Positions 8,891 through 19,700 of a stretch of 64,000 nucleotides of DNA are shown here, piece after piece; the first letter of the stretch is position 1, and each line of letters starts with the position of its first letter. The DNA is from [Enterobacter] lignolyticus SCF1 (GTDB lineage Bacteria; Pseudomonadota; Gammaproteobacteria; Enterobacterales; Enterobacteriaceae): positions 4,278,001 to 4,342,000 of the forward strand of contig NC_014618.1 of the NCBI RefSeq assembly GCF_000164865.1. Direction: 5' to 3'. The position numbers and the translations under genes were made by a program. The notes below the pieces were generated by a model. The model searched no databases, had not been told where the DNA came from, and was given only the letters and a program-made list of their open reading frames with translations.

Positions 8891-10225
8891 TTAGTTAATT
8901 ATCGACCCGCCCGGCCCGGCGGCGCTGGCCGTTTGCGCGCCTTCGCCGCGCGGCCCGGACTGCAGCGGATGCGTCTCAAAGTATTTCTGCAGGCCGCTGT
9001 AAATCGCCTGGGCCACCTGCTGCTGGTACTCATCGCTCGCCAGCAGGCGCTCTTCGCTGTTATTGCTGATAAATCCGGTCTCGACGAGGATGGACGGAAT
9101 ATCCGGCGAACGTAAAACACCCAGGCTGGCATGCTCAGGGCGACGTTTATGCAAACTCCCGACCCGCTCCAGCTGGCCCAGCACATCAACCGCCACATCA
9201 TACCCGACGCGCTGCGAATGGCCGAACTGCAAATCCAGTACCGCCTGGCTCAGGTAAGGGTCCGCCTGGCTGTTGGCCAGCACGTCGCCCGCCCCGCCCA
9301 GCAGCTCGGACTGCTTCTCGTGCTGCTCCAGCCAGCCGGCCATCTCGCTGTTGGCGCGGCGGTTGGACAATACCCAGACGGAAGCGCCGGTCGCATCGCG
9401 GTTCGGCGCGGCATCAGCGTGAATGGAGACGAGGAAGTTGGCGTTTTGCTTACGCGCCACGTCGGAGCGCCCCATTACCGAGATAAAATAGTCGCCGTCG
9501 CGGGTCATGACGCCCTTGAACATCGGGTCGTCGTTGAGCATGGCGCGCAGCTTGCGGGCAATGGCGATGGTGACGTTTTTCTCTTTCGTACCGCCAGGAC
9601 CAATAGCCCCGGGGTCCTGACCACCGTGTCCGGCGTCAATCGCGATAATCACCTTATCGCCGCTGACGGCTCGGGTACGGGCGGCCGGGCGCGTCGCCGG
9701 ACTGCTGCTGGTCACGCTGGTGATGCGCTCATCGGGCGATTTAAACGGGTTGCGCGCCGGTTCGACCGGACGCGGCGCGACGACCGGCTCTTCCACGCGT
9801 TTCGCTACCACCGGCGGCGGAGGAGGAGGAGGCGGCGGGGCATCGGCATTAATGGTAAACACCACCATGTAGTTGCTGCCGTTTTGCTGCTTCACCGCGC
9901 GGGTTTTACCGTTTTCGGTCAGGTCCACCACCAGCCGCAGGGACTGATCGTCCTTCGGCGTGCCGGAGCGGATGCTTTTCACCAGGTTATCCCCGCTAAA
10001 GCGCAGCGGCAGCCCCTGAATCACGCCGGTTTGTTTAATATCCAGCGCGACGCTGCGTTTGTCGCTCTGGGAAAAGGCATATTCCGGATCGCCGGTGAAG
10101 CTAAAGGTGATACGGGCCTGTTTCTCTCCGTTTGAAACCTGAATGTCGGATAAACTTGCTGCTGTTGCCTGTAGGCAGAGCAGCATAAGACCTGCGGCCA
10201 ACCAGCTTTTAACGCGATACATCAT
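8891..10225 (-). CDS. amiB: AmiB N-acetylmuramoyl-L-alanine amidase
   Basis: AmiB is a periplasmic amidase that cuts peptide stems from murein at the septum and is activated by EnvC. The start at 10225 (MMYRVKSWLAAGLMLLCL) gives a clean signal peptide ending ATA-AS, whereas the longer frame adds 16 unrelated residues. An AMIN domain (about 25-125) and a Pro-rich linker lead to the amidase_3 domain. In it, IAIDAGHGGQDPGAIG supplies a zinc-binding His, and SIHADA and VETGFISN follow. The product is 444 aa, against 445 in E. coli. It lies between tsaE and mutL. Confidence 0.97.
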   Translation of the reverse strand: MMYRVKSWLAAGLMLLCLQATAASLSDIQVSNGEKQARITFSFTGDPEYAFSQSDKRSVALDIKQTGVIQGLPLRFSGDNLVKSIRSGTPKDDQSLRLVVDLTENGKTRAVKQQNGSNYMVVFTINADAPPPPPPPPPVVAKRVEEPVVAPRPVEPARNPFKSPDERITSVTSSSPATRPAARTRAVSGDKVIIAIDAGHGGQDPGAIGPGGTKEKNVTIAIARKLRAMLNDDPMFKGVMTRDGDYFISVMGRSDVARKQNANFLVSIHADAAPNRDATGASVWVLSNRRANSEMAGWLEQHEKQSELLGGAGDVLANSQADPYLSQAVLDLQFGHSQRVGYDVAVDVLGQLERVGSLHKRRPEHASLGVLRSPDIPSILVETGFISNNSEERLLASDEYQQQVAQAIYSGLQKYFETHPLQSGPRGEGAQTASAAGPGGSIIN

Positions 10226-10241
10226 CCCGCCATCCCTCAGG

Positions 10242-10703
10242 TTATCTGGCCATACGCGCCAGTAAAGACTCACCCAGTGAGGAGACCGCCGTTACGCGCG
10301 CCTCTCGCCCTTGCGCCTGGTAAGCTAAGTGAATTTCGACATCCGGTTCAGGCAGCACACCCGCGCCCTGTTGCGGCCATTCCACCAGGCAAATGGCATC
10401 GTTGGCAAAATAGTCGCGGATCCCCATAAATTCGAGCTCCTCTGGATCCGCAAGACGATACAGGTCGAAGTGATACACCATCAGATTTTCCAGGGTATAG
10501 GGTTCGACCAACGTGTAGGTAGGGCTCTTGACGTTGCCTTTATGTCCCAGCGCCTGCAGGAAGCCGCGGCTGAAGGTGGTTTTTCCCGCACCCAAATCAC
10601 CATACAGATAAATAACGGTCGCGCCGTCGCAGGCCTTCGCCAGGCGGTTGCCAAGATCTAAAGTTGCCTGCTCGTCGGGTAAAGGAATCACTCGATTAAT
10701 CAT
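10242..10703 (-). CDS. tsaE: TsaE, tRNA t6A-synthesis ATPase
   Basis: TsaE is the ATPase that, with TsaB and TsaD, sustains threonylcarbamoyl transfer to A37 of ANN-decoding tRNAs. The 153-aa protein has the P-loop GDLGAGKTTFSRG (about 36-48) and the family segment VKSPTYTLVEPY. Its start overlaps the end of nnr by 8 bp and its stop is 16 bp before amiB, so it is embedded in the operon. Confidence 0.97.
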   Translation of the reverse strand: MINRVIPLPDEQATLDLGNRLAKACDGATVIYLYGDLGAGKTTFSRGFLQALGHKGNVKSPTYTLVEPYTLENLMVYHFDLYRLADPEELEFMGIRDYFANDAICLVEWPQQGAGVLPEPDVEIHLAYQAQGREARVTAVSSLGESLLARMAR

Positions 10704-12222
10704 GGTTTACGTCAATCACATCCGGGTTAACAACACGCCTGAGCGTGGAAAAAAGATCGGTCGCCAGCATACCGCGGGTGCCGAAACGGGCCGCCAGCCT
10801 GTCGGCCGCCGCGCCGTGCGCCACACAGCCGGCGCACGCTGCATCATACGGGGAGAACTTCTGCCCAAGCAATGCGCCAATGATGCCGGACAGCACATCC
10901 CCCATCCCGCCGCTCGCCATACCGGCATTTCCCGCATCGATAATGGCGGTCGGCTGCGCTTTTGCGGCCACCACCGTGCCCGCGCCTTTCAGCACCACCA
11001 CCCCGCCGTACCGTTTTACCAGACGGTGTGCAGAAAGTAAGCGATCGCTTTCAATTTCTGCCACGCTGCAGTTCAGCAAACGGGCGGCTTCGCCGGGATG
11101 CGGCGTCAGCACGCGATTGTGACGTTTATCGGGATTGAATGCCAGAAGGTTCAGCGCGTCGGCGTCCCAGAGCATGGGTTTACGGCAGGATTCCACTTTT
11201 CGCAGCGCCTGTTTTCCCCACGCCTGCTGCCCAAGCCCGGGGCCAATCACCACGACGTCCGCCCACGCCAGCGCCGCATCAAGGCTCTGCGGCGTCAGCT
11301 CGTCCACCATCAGCTCAGGGCGCGCGGTCACAAGCGGCCCGACGTTTTCCAGCCGCGTGAGCACCCTGACCAGCCCGGCGCCCGTGCGCAGCGCCGCCTC
11401 TCCCGCCATACGAATCGCCCCTGCGGTGCCGCTATCGCCGCCGATAATCACCAGACGCCCGTGATCGCCTTTATGCGATGTCGGACGCCGGGGCGTCAGC
11501 CAGCGGCCAAGCTGGCTGGCGTCAAGGCGGATAATATCGGGCGACTGCGCGTCCAGCCAGCGCTCCAGGCCCAGCGCGTGGCAGTGCAGCGTGCCGGTGA
11601 CGTCCCGGGCTTTGCCGGTCAGCAGCCCCGGCTTCAGGGCGATAAAGGTGACGGTATGCGTCGCTTCAATAACCGCGCCAGGCGTCGCGCCGGTCTGGGC
11701 CATCAGCCCGGAGGGAATATCAAGAGCCAGCACCGGCGCGGGATGCGCATTGGCGCGGGCGATAAGCGCCGCGACCTGCGGGCGCGGGGCGCTTTGCAGC
11801 CCGGTACCGAGCAGCGCGTCGATAATCAGGTCGACAGCGTCTGGCCATTCAATATCGTCCGAATGAATCACGCCGCCGGCGTTCAGCCACGCCTCGCGCG
11901 CATGGGCCGCTTCTTCCGGCAGCGGTTTATCGCTCTCCAGCGCCAGCAGCGTGACGTCGACGCCCGCCGCCTGCGCCAGACGCGCCGCCACGTAGCCGTC
12001 GCCGCCGTTGTTGCCGTGGCCGCAGAGGATAAGCCAGCGCGTAGCGTCAGGCCACGCGGCGCGCGCGACCCCGAAGGCCGCCTCGCCGGCGCGCAGCATC
12101 AGTTCATACAGCGTTAGCCCCAGCGCATCTGCCGCCTCTTTTTCAGCGCGACGCAGGTCGTCCGCAGGCCAGATGGTATGTGGTATACTGATGGGGTTTC
12201 TCGTCAATGTATGGTCCGTCAT
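10696..12222 (-). CDS. nnr: Bifunctional NAD(P)HX epimerase/dehydratase
   Basis: Nnr repairs hydrated NAD(P)H. The N-terminal YjeF_N domain (about 1-215) epimerises NAD(P)HX; the motif CGHGNNGGDGYVAAR is the glycine-rich loop. The C-terminal ADP-dependent dehydratase domain (about 225-500) shows HKGDHGRLVIIGG and the signature AGNAGMASGGMGDVLSG. The start at 12222 (MTDHTLTRNP) matches the E. coli protein; the frame upstream of it would run into queG. The ATG overlaps the ATG of divergent queG by two bases. Confidence 0.96.
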   Translation of the reverse strand: MTDHTLTRNPISIPHTIWPADDLRRAEKEAADALGLTLYELMLRAGEAAFGVARAAWPDATRWLILCGHGNNGGDGYVAARLAQAAGVDVTLLALESDKPLPEEAAHAREAWLNAGGVIHSDDIEWPDAVDLIIDALLGTGLQSAPRPQVAALIARANAHPAPVLALDIPSGLMAQTGATPGAVIEATHTVTFIALKPGLLTGKARDVTGTLHCHALGLERWLDAQSPDIIRLDASQLGRWLTPRRPTSHKGDHGRLVIIGGDSGTAGAIRMAGEAALRTGAGLVRVLTRLENVGPLVTARPELMVDELTPQSLDAALAWADVVVIGPGLGQQAWGKQALRKVESCRKPMLWDADALNLLAFNPDKRHNRVLTPHPGEAARLLNCSVAEIESDRLLSAHRLVKRYGGVVVLKGAGTVVAAKAQPTAIIDAGNAGMASGGMGDVLSGIIGALLGQKFSPYDAACAGCVAHGAAADRLAARFGTRGMLATDLFSTLRRVVNPDVIDVNHD

Positions 12223-13360
12223 GTCACAGCCCCTCGATCTCAATCAGTTAGCGCAACAAATCAAACAATGGGGTACTGAACTGGGCTTTCAGCAGGTCGG
12301 CATCGCCGATACCGATCTGAGCGCCAGCGAGCCTAAGCTCCAGGCGTGGCTGGACAAACAGTACCATGGCGAGATGGAGTGGATGGCGCGACACGGGATG
12401 ATGCGCGCGCGCCCTCATGAACTGCTGCCAGGTACGCTTCGCGTCATCAGCGTGCGCATGAACTATCTGCCCGCCAACGCCGCGTTTGCCCGTACCCTGA
12501 AAAACCCCGCGCTCGGCTACGTCAGCCGTTATGCCCTCGGCCGTGATTATCATAAGCTGTTGCGTAACCGCCTTAAAAAACTCGGCGAGATGATCCAGGA
12601 ACAGTATGCCTCGCTGAATTTTAGACCTTTTGTTGATTCTGCGCCTGTACTTGAGCGCCCACTGGCGGAAAAAGCCGGGCTTGGCTGGACAGGTAAGCAC
12701 TCACTTATCCTCAGCCGCGACGCCGGATCGTTCTTTTTTCTCGGCGAACTGCTTATCGACCTGCCTCTGCCCGTTGATAGCCCCGTGGAGGAAGGCTGCG
12801 GCCGCTGCGTGGCCTGTATGACCATCTGCCCGACCGGCGCTATCGTCGAGCCCTACACCGTCGACGCCCGCCGCTGTATCTCTTACCTGACTATCGAACT
12901 GGAAGGCGCTATCCCGGAGGAGTTTCGTCCGCTTATCGGCAACCGCATCTACGGCTGCGACGACTGCCAGCTGATTTGTCCGTGGAACCGCTATTCGCAG
13001 CTCACCGACGAAGACGATTTCGCGCCCCGCAAGGCCCTGCACGCGCCAGCGCTCATCGAGCTGTTTAGCTGGAGCGAAGCCTGGTTTCTCAAGGTTACGG
13101 AAGGGTCCGCCATCCGCCGCATCGGCCATCTGCGCTGGCTGCGCAATATCGCCGTGGCGCTGGGCAATGCGCCGTGGGATGACGCCAACATTCAGGCGCT
13201 GGAGAGCCGCAAAGGTGAGCACCCACTTCTCGACGAGCACATAGACTGGGCGCTTGCGCAGCAAATTGAGAAGCGCAATGCCTGCGTGGTGGAGGTACAG
13301 CTGCCGCAGAAACAGCGTCTGGTCAGGGTCATCGAAAAGGGACTGCCGAGAGACGCCTGA
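12221..13360 (+). CDS. queG: Epoxyqueuosine reductase
   Basis: QueG makes the last step of queuosine biosynthesis, reducing epoxyqueuosine in tRNA with cobalamin and two [4Fe-4S] clusters. The start at 12221 (MSQPLDLNQLAQ) gives 379 aa, identical in length to E. coli; the longer frame reads back into the nnr coding strand. Ferredoxin-type cysteines are CGRCVACMTICPTG (about 189-202) and CDDCQLICPWN (about 247-257). The gene is divergent from nnr, so both promoters must lie inside the opposite gene. Confidence 0.97.
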   Translation: MSQPLDLNQLAQQIKQWGTELGFQQVGIADTDLSASEPKLQAWLDKQYHGEMEWMARHGMMRARPHELLPGTLRVISVRMNYLPANAAFARTLKNPALGYVSRYALGRDYHKLLRNRLKKLGEMIQEQYASLNFRPFVDSAPVLERPLAEKAGLGWTGKHSLILSRDAGSFFFLGELLIDLPLPVDSPVEEGCGRCVACMTICPTGAIVEPYTVDARRCISYLTIELEGAIPEEFRPLIGNRIYGCDDCQLICPWNRYSQLTDEDDFAPRKALHAPALIELFSWSEAWFLKVTEGSAIRRIGHLRWLRNIAVALGNAPWDDANIQALESRKGEHPLLDEHIDWALAQQIEKRNACVVEVQLPQKQRLVRVIEKGLPRDA

Positions 13361-13630
13361 ATCATTCACAGCCTGTGAGTAAAAATAAAAACACATTGAG
13401 ATTCAAGGCGCAGAAATTCGTCAAGTGATCGGATTAACAATTTGAAATCAAAATTTATTGTTAAATTTCAATTTGTTATGAAAATACTATTAACAACTTG
13501 AAGCAATTTCGTTTTTCGGAATGGTATTACAGCCTGTGGATAACTCTGTTCACAAGAGTGTGTCAGTCGCAAAAGGAAACGTCCCCGGCGCAGTATTACG
13601 CTGTGGATATCAGGAGAGAGTGTAGAAATT

Positions 13631-13706
<76 letters not shown>

Positions 13707-13742
13707 TTGGGTGGTCCGTGTCTTGCGACACTTTTCAAATTT

Positions 13743-13818
<76 letters not shown>

Positions 13819-13867
13819 AAATTTGTTGCTGTCGTAACGTGTAATTCTGTGTCGTTACGGGAGGCGC

Positions 13868-13895
13868 ATTATACGAGAAATCCTTTTAGCTGCAA
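13868..13895 (-). promoter_or_regulatory. Promoter of the tRNA-Gly unit
   Basis: On the minus strand there is TTGCAG, a 16-bp spacer and a consensus TATAAT, followed by a GC-rich GCGCCTCCC discriminator. Such a discriminator is typical of stringently controlled stable-RNA promoters. The first tRNA begins about 50 bp downstream. Confidence 0.85.
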
Positions 13896-13972
13896 CCCCC
13901 TCAAACGCAATTTTTTATGTTTTTCGTTTGAGTGCTGAATTAATCAGCAAAGAGCACAATTTAGCGGCAAAA

Positions 13973-13996
13973 ACCCGGCTGCGCAAGCTCGCCGGG
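13973..13996 (-). terminator. Terminator after orn
   Basis: Past the orn stop the minus strand reads CCCGGC, an 11-base loop, GCCGGG and then TTTTTG. This is a short GC stem with a T run that separates orn from the tRNA promoter. Confidence 0.75.
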
Positions 13997-14004
13997 CGCA
14001 AAAA

Positions 14005-14550
14005 TTACAGCTTGATGAAATTCTCGCGGTAGTACGCTAATTCCGCCACCGATTCGCGGATATCGTCCATCGCCTGGTGAGTGCCCTGCTTTTTAAAGCC
14101 GTCGAGGATTTCCGGCTTCCAGCGACGCGCCAGCTCTTTTAGCGTGCTGACATCCAGATAGCGGTAATGGAAGTACGCCTCCAGCTCCGGCATGTACTTA
14201 AACAGGAACCGACGGTCCTGGCCGATGCTGTTGCCGCAGATAGGCGATTTTCCGGCCGGTACCCACTGCTTCAGGAACTCAATGGTCGCAAGCTCGGCCG
14301 CGCGGTCGTCTATGGCGCTGGCTTTGACGCGCTCGACCAGGCCGCTGCCGGTATGCGTGCGCACGTTCCAGTCGTCCATCAGCGCCAGTTGTTCATCAGA
14401 CTGATGCACAGCGATAGTCGGCCCTTCGGCCAGGATGTTCAGGTTAGCGTCAGTCACCAGCGTCGCGATCTCAATAATGCGATCGCGCTCGGGATCGAGA
14501 CCGGTCATTTCAAGATCGATCCAAATCAGGTTGTTTTCATCTGCACTCAT
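14005..14550 (-). CDS. orn: Oligoribonuclease
   Basis: Orn is the DEDDh 3'-5' exonuclease that finishes RNA decay by degrading 2-mers. The 181-aa product starts MSADENNLIWIDLEMTGLD with the first catalytic Asp/Glu pair; the MENS extension upstream is dropped because the family begins at MSA. Later motifs are GNSIGQDRRFL and the HQAMDDIRES segment with the catalytic His and Asp. It is divergent from rsgA, with 107 bp between the starts. Confidence 0.97.
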   Translation of the reverse strand: MSADENNLIWIDLEMTGLDPERDRIIEIATLVTDANLNILAEGPTIAVHQSDEQLALMDDWNVRTHTGSGLVERVKASAIDDRAAELATIEFLKQWVPAGKSPICGNSIGQDRRFLFKYMPELEAYFHYRYLDVSTLKELARRWKPEILDGFKKQGTHQAMDDIRESVAELAYYRENFIKL

Positions 14551-14657
14551 GCTATTTTCCACCCTTCTCGCTTAACCAGGCACATCTGGTTAATTAGTAT
14601 AAAATTGCGTGTATCATAGAGGTTTTGCCCATTCAGGGCGACCAGGAGCCATCACGA

Positions 14658-15713
14658 TTGAGTAAAAATAAACTCTCCAAAGGTCAGCAGCGCCGGGTGA
14701 AAGCGAACCACCAGCGCCGTCTTAAAACGACTTCGGAGAAGGCCGATTTCGATGACAACCTGTTCGGCGAAGCGTCCGAAGGTATCGTCATCAGCCGCTT
14801 TGGCATGCACGCCGATGTGGAGTCCACCGACGGCGACGTGCACCGCTGCAACATTCGCCGCACCATTCGCTCGCTGGTTACCGGCGATCGCGTGGTCTGG
14901 CGTCCCGGCAAAGCGGCCGCAGAAGGCGTAAACGTTAAGGGCATCGTCGAAGCCGTGCATGAGCGCACGTCGGTACTGACGCGCCCGGACTTCTATGACG
15001 GCGTCAAGCCGATCGCCGCCAACATCGATCAGATTGTCATCGTCTCCGCTATTCTGCCGGAGCTGTCGCTGAATATTATCGATCGCTATCTTGTCGCCTG
15101 CGAAACCCTCAGCGTCGAGCCGCTGATCGTGCTAAATAAAATCGATCTGCTGGATGACGACGGCATGGACTTCGTGAATGAGCAAATGGATATCTACCGC
15201 GATATCGGCTATCGCGTGCTGATGGTGTCCAGCCAGACCCAGGACGGGCTAAAGCCGCTGGAAGACGCGCTGACCGACCGCATCAGCATTTTTGCCGGCC
15301 AGTCTGGCGTCGGAAAATCCAGCCTGCTGAATGCGTTGTTGGGCCTGCAGGACGACCAGATCCTGACTAACGACGTCTCCGGCGTCTCCGGTCTGGGTCA
15401 GCACACCACCACGGCGGCGCGCCTGTACCACTTCCCGCACGGCGGCGACGTGATTGACTCCCCCGGCGTGCGCGAGTTCGGACTCTGGCACCTTGAGCCG
15501 GAACAAATCACCCACGGTTTTGTCGAATTCCATGACTATTTAGGCACCTGCAAATATCGCGACTGCAAACACGACAACGATCCCGGTTGCGCGATTCGCG
15601 AAGCGGTGGAAAATGGCGCTATCGCCGAGAGCCGTTTTGAAAACTATCACCGTATTCTGGAAAGCATGGCGCAGGTAAAAACGCGTAAAAGCTTTTCTGA
15701 AACCGACGACTGA
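14658..15713 (+). CDS. rsgA: RsgA, circularly permuted ribosome-maturation GTPase
   Basis: RsgA acts late in 30S assembly. The start is TTG at 14658, preceded by AGGAG at about 14644, and gives MSKNKLSKGQQRRV as in E. coli. An OB-fold (about 35-110) precedes the permuted G domain, in which G4 NKIDLL comes before G1 GQSGVGKSSLLN and G3 DSPG. The zinc-finger residues are in CKYRDCKHDNDPGC. The product is 351 aa. It is followed by psd on the same strand. Confidence 0.97.
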   Translation: MSKNKLSKGQQRRVKANHQRRLKTTSEKADFDDNLFGEASEGIVISRFGMHADVESTDGDVHRCNIRRTIRSLVTGDRVVWRPGKAAAEGVNVKGIVEAVHERTSVLTRPDFYDGVKPIAANIDQIVIVSAILPELSLNIIDRYLVACETLSVEPLIVLNKIDLLDDDGMDFVNEQMDIYRDIGYRVLMVSSQTQDGLKPLEDALTDRISIFAGQSGVGKSSLLNALLGLQDDQILTNDVSGVSGLGQHTTTAARLYHFPHGGDVIDSPGVREFGLWHLEPEQITHGFVEFHDYLGTCKYRDCKHDNDPGCAIREAVENGAIAESRFENYHRILESMAQVKTRKSFSETDD

Positions 15714-15803
15714 CATTTAAGCTGAACGTCGATAGAATCGGCCCCTTTTTTAAAAGGTTCGGATAAGAACCTGTAGTGACACAACAATGGCCTGGAGGCT
15801 ACT

Positions 15804-16733
15804 TTGTTAAATTCATTCAAACTTTCGCTGCAATACATTCTGCCGAAGCTGTGGCTGACGCGTCTCGCTGGCTGGGGCGCGAGCAAGCGGGCGGGCTGGC
15901 TGACAAAGCTGGCGATCGACCTGTTCGTCAAATGCTATAAGGTCGATATGAAAGAGGCGCAGAAGCCGGATACCGCCAGCTATCGCACCTTTAACGACTT
16001 TTTCGTACGCCCGCTGCGTGAAGACGTTCGTCCGGTGAATACCGACCCGAACGTGCTGGTCATGCCGGCCGACGGCACCCTGAACCAGCTGGGCCGCATC
16101 GAAGACGACAAGATTCTGCAGGCCAAAGGACATAACTACTCCCTGGAAGCGCTGCTGGCAGGCAACTATCTGATGGCGGACCTGTTCCGCAACGGTACTT
16201 TCGCCACCACCTACCTGTCGCCGCGCGACTATCATCGCGTTCACATGCCGTGCAACGGCATCCTGCGTGAAATGATCTACGTGCCGGGCGATCTGTTCTC
16301 CGTTAACATCCTGACGGCGCAGAACGTTCCCAATCTGTTTGCGCGTAACGAGCGCGTCATTTGCCTGTTCGATACTGAGTTTGGCCCGATGGCGCAGATT
16401 CTGGTCGGTGCGACTATCGTTGGCAGCATCGAAACCGTCTGGGCAGGCACCATCACGCCGCCGCGCGAAGGCGTTATCAAACGCTGGACGTGGCCTGCTG
16501 GCGAAAGCGAAGGCTCTGTGGCGCTGCTGAAAGGCCAGGAAATGGGCCGCTTTAAGCTGGGCTCAACGGTTATCAACCTGTTTGCGCCGGGTAAAGTACA
16601 GCTGGTGGATTCCGCGAAGGATATGTCGGTGACCCGCATCGGGCAGCCGCTGGCTATCGCCAGCGAAGCCGTAGCAACACCGGACGCTGAGCCTGCACCA
16701 CAGGCGGAAGACGCAGACAAAGACGAAGGCTAA
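15804..16733 (+). CDS. psd: Phosphatidylserine decarboxylase proenzyme
   Basis: Psd converts phosphatidylserine to phosphatidylethanolamine in the inner membrane. Translation begins at a TTG (15804) behind GGAGG, giving MLNSFKLSLQYILPK. The self-cleavage motif LGST is at residues 252-255, so Ser254 becomes the pyruvoyl group and splits the 309-aa chain into beta and alpha chains. The tail after the alpha chain is short and acidic. It lies 18 bp before mscM, so the two are probably co-transcribed. Confidence 0.97.
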   Translation: MLNSFKLSLQYILPKLWLTRLAGWGASKRAGWLTKLAIDLFVKCYKVDMKEAQKPDTASYRTFNDFFVRPLREDVRPVNTDPNVLVMPADGTLNQLGRIEDDKILQAKGHNYSLEALLAGNYLMADLFRNGTFATTYLSPRDYHRVHMPCNGILREMIYVPGDLFSVNILTAQNVPNLFARNERVICLFDTEFGPMAQILVGATIVGSIETVWAGTITPPREGVIKRWTWPAGESEGSVALLKGQEMGRFKLGSTVINLFAPGKVQLVDSAKDMSVTRIGQPLAIASEAVATPDAEPAPQAEDADKDEG

Positions 16734-16751
16734 CCATAAGGGTCGACTGAC

Positions 16752-19700
16752 GTGCGCCTGATTATCACTTTCCTGATGGCCTGGTGCCTCAGCCTGGGGG
16801 CGTACGCAGCGACCGCCCCCGATGCCAAACAGATAACCCAGGAACTGGAACAGGCGAAGGCGGCCAAGCCCGCACAGCCGGAAGCCGTCGAGGCGCTTCA
16901 GTCCGCGCTCAATGCGCTCGAAGAACGCAAAGGTTCTCTCGAGCGCACGGCGCAATATCAGCAGGTTATCGATAACTTCCCCAAACTCTCCCAGACGCTT
17001 CGCACCCAGCTCAACAATCTGCGCGAAGAGCCGCGGCAGGTTCCTGCCGGGATGAGCACCGACGCGCTGAATCAGGAGATCCTGCAGGTCAGCAGCCAGC
17101 TGCTGGAAACAAGCCGTCTGGCCCAGCAGGAGCAGGAGCGCGCCCGCGAAATCGCCGACTCCTTAAGCCAGCTGCCGCAGCAGCAAACCGATACCCGCCG
17201 CCAGCTTAACGACGTCGAACGCCGCAGCGGCGCGCAGACCGGCAGCTCAGCGCTCGCCCAGGCGCAGAACTTCAGTCTGCAGGCCGAATCCGCAAAGCTG
17301 AAAGCGCAGGTCAACGAACTGGAGCTGGCCCAGCTTTCCGCCAACAACCGCCAGGAGCTGGCGCGGATGCGCTCGGAGCTGGCGCAAAAGCAGAGCGAAC
17401 AGCTGGACGCCTACCTGCAGGCGCTGCGCAACCAGCTCAACAGCCTGCGCCAGCGCGAAGCTGAAAAAGCGCTGGAAAGCACGGAGCTGCTGGCGGAAAA
17501 CAGCGCTAACCTACCCGCCGGCATCGTCGCCCAGTTCCGGGTAAACCGCGAGCTCTCCCAGGCGCTGAACCAGCAGGCCCAGCGCATGGATCTCGTCGCC
17601 TCCCAGCAGCGTCAGGCCACCAATCAGACCCTGCAGGTTCGCCAGGCGCTCAACACGCTGCGCGAGCAGTCGCAGTGGCTGGGATCGTCAAACCTGCTCG
17701 GCGAAGCGCTGCGCGCCCAGGTGGCGCGCCTGCCGGAAATCCCCAAACCGCAGCAGCTGGATACCGAAATGGCGCAGCTGCGCGTTCACCGCCTGCGCTA
17801 TGAGGATTTGCTGAACAAACAGGCCCAGCTGCGCCAGGCGAACCAGACCGACGGCCAGCCGCTGACCGCCGAAGAGACGCGCATTCTTGACGCCCAACTC
17901 AACACCCAGCGCGAACTGCTCAATTCGCTGCTGCAGGGCGGCGACACGCTGCTCCTTGAGCTGACCAAGCTGAAGGTCGCCAACGGCCAGCTGGAAGACG
18001 CGCTACGGGAAATCAATGAGGCGACCCACCGCTATCTGTTCTGGACTTCGGACGTCAGCCCTATCTCGTTTGCCTGGCCGCTGCAAATTGTCCAGGATCT
18101 GCGCCGCCTTATCTCGCTGGATACCTTCAGCCAGCTGGGTAAAGCGTCGGTCATGATGCTGACCAGCAAGGAGACGCTGCTGCCATTTTTCGCCGCGCTG
18201 ATTCTGGTCGGCTTTAGCATCAGCTCGCGCAAGCACTTTACCCGCTTCCTTGAGCGCTCCAGCGCCCGCGTCGGTAAAGTGACGCAGGATCACTTCTGGC
18301 TGACGCTGCGTACCGTGTTCTGGTCGATACTGGTCGCGTCGCCGCTGCCGGTACTGTGGATGACGCTGGGCTACGGTTTACAAGAAGCCTGGCCGTACCC
18401 GCTGGCGGTCGCGATTGGCGACAGCGTCACGGCCACGGTGCCGCTGCTGTGGGTGGTGATGATCTGCGCGACGTTCGCCCGCCCCAACGGGCTGTTCATC
18501 GCCCATTTCGGCTGGCCGCGCAATCGCGTTGGCCGCGCCATGCGCTACTACCTGATGAGCATCGGCCTTATCGTGCCGCTCATTATGGCGCTGATTACGT
18601 TCGATAAACTCAACGATCGGGAGTTCTCCGCCTCGCTGGGCCGCCTGTGCTTTATGCTGATCTGCGGCGCCCTTACGGTGGTCACGCTCAGCCTGAAGCA
18701 CGCCGGTATTCCTCTATTCCATGACAAAGAGGGAAATAGCGAGAACATGATTAACCGGCTGCTGTGGAATCTGCTGCTGGGCGCGCCGCTGGCGGCCATG
18801 CTCGCGGCGGCCGTAGGCTATCTCGCCACGGCCCAGGCGCTGCTGACGCGCCTTGAGACCTCCGTCGCCATCTGGTTCCTGCTGCTGGTGATTTACCACG
18901 TTATCCGCCGCTGGATGCTGATTCAGCGCCGACGTCTGGCCTTCGATCGCGCCAAGCACCGCCGCGCCGAAATGCTGGCGCAGCGCGCCCGTGGCGAGGA
19001 CGAACCGCATCATAGCAGCAGCCCTGAAGGCTCAGCGGAAACGGACATCGGCGAAGTTGACCTCGACACCATCAGCGCCCAGTCGCTGCGGCTGGTACGC
19101 TCAATCCTGATGCTGATTGCGCTGGTTTCGGTCATTGTGCTGTGGTCGGAAATTCATTCCGCCTTCGGTTTCCTGGAAAACATCTCCCTGTGGGACGTTA
19201 CCTCCACGGTGCAGGGGGTAGAGAGCATTGAACCTATCACCCTCGGCGCCGTGCTGATCGCCATTCTGGTGTTTATCATCACCACCCAGCTGGTGCGCAA
19301 CCTGCCGGCGCTGCTGGAGCTCGCCGTGCTGCAGCACCTGAGTCTGACGCCGGGCACCGGCTATGCCATCACCACCATCACCAAGTATTTGCTGATGCTG
19401 ATTGGCGGGCTGGTCGGCTTCTCGATGATCGGCATTGAGTGGTCGAAACTGCAGTGGCTGGTGGCGGCGCTCGGCGTGGGGTTAGGTTTTGGCCTGCAGG
19501 AGATCTTCGCCAACTTTATCTCGGGCCTGATCATCTTGTTCGAAAAACCGATTCGTATCGGCGATACCGTGACGATCCGCGATCTGACGGGAAGCATCAC
19601 CAAAATCAATACTCGCGCCACGACCATCAGCGACTGGGACCGTAAAGAGATCATCGTCCCCAACAAGGCGTTTATCACCGAGCAGTTCATTAACTGGTCG

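Noticed and set aside
13361..13630. Possible small gene or third tRNA-Gly between queG and the tRNA unit
   Set aside because: I found no cloverleaf and no open frame with a ribosome-binding site; the stretch is A+T-rich and looks like a trailer.
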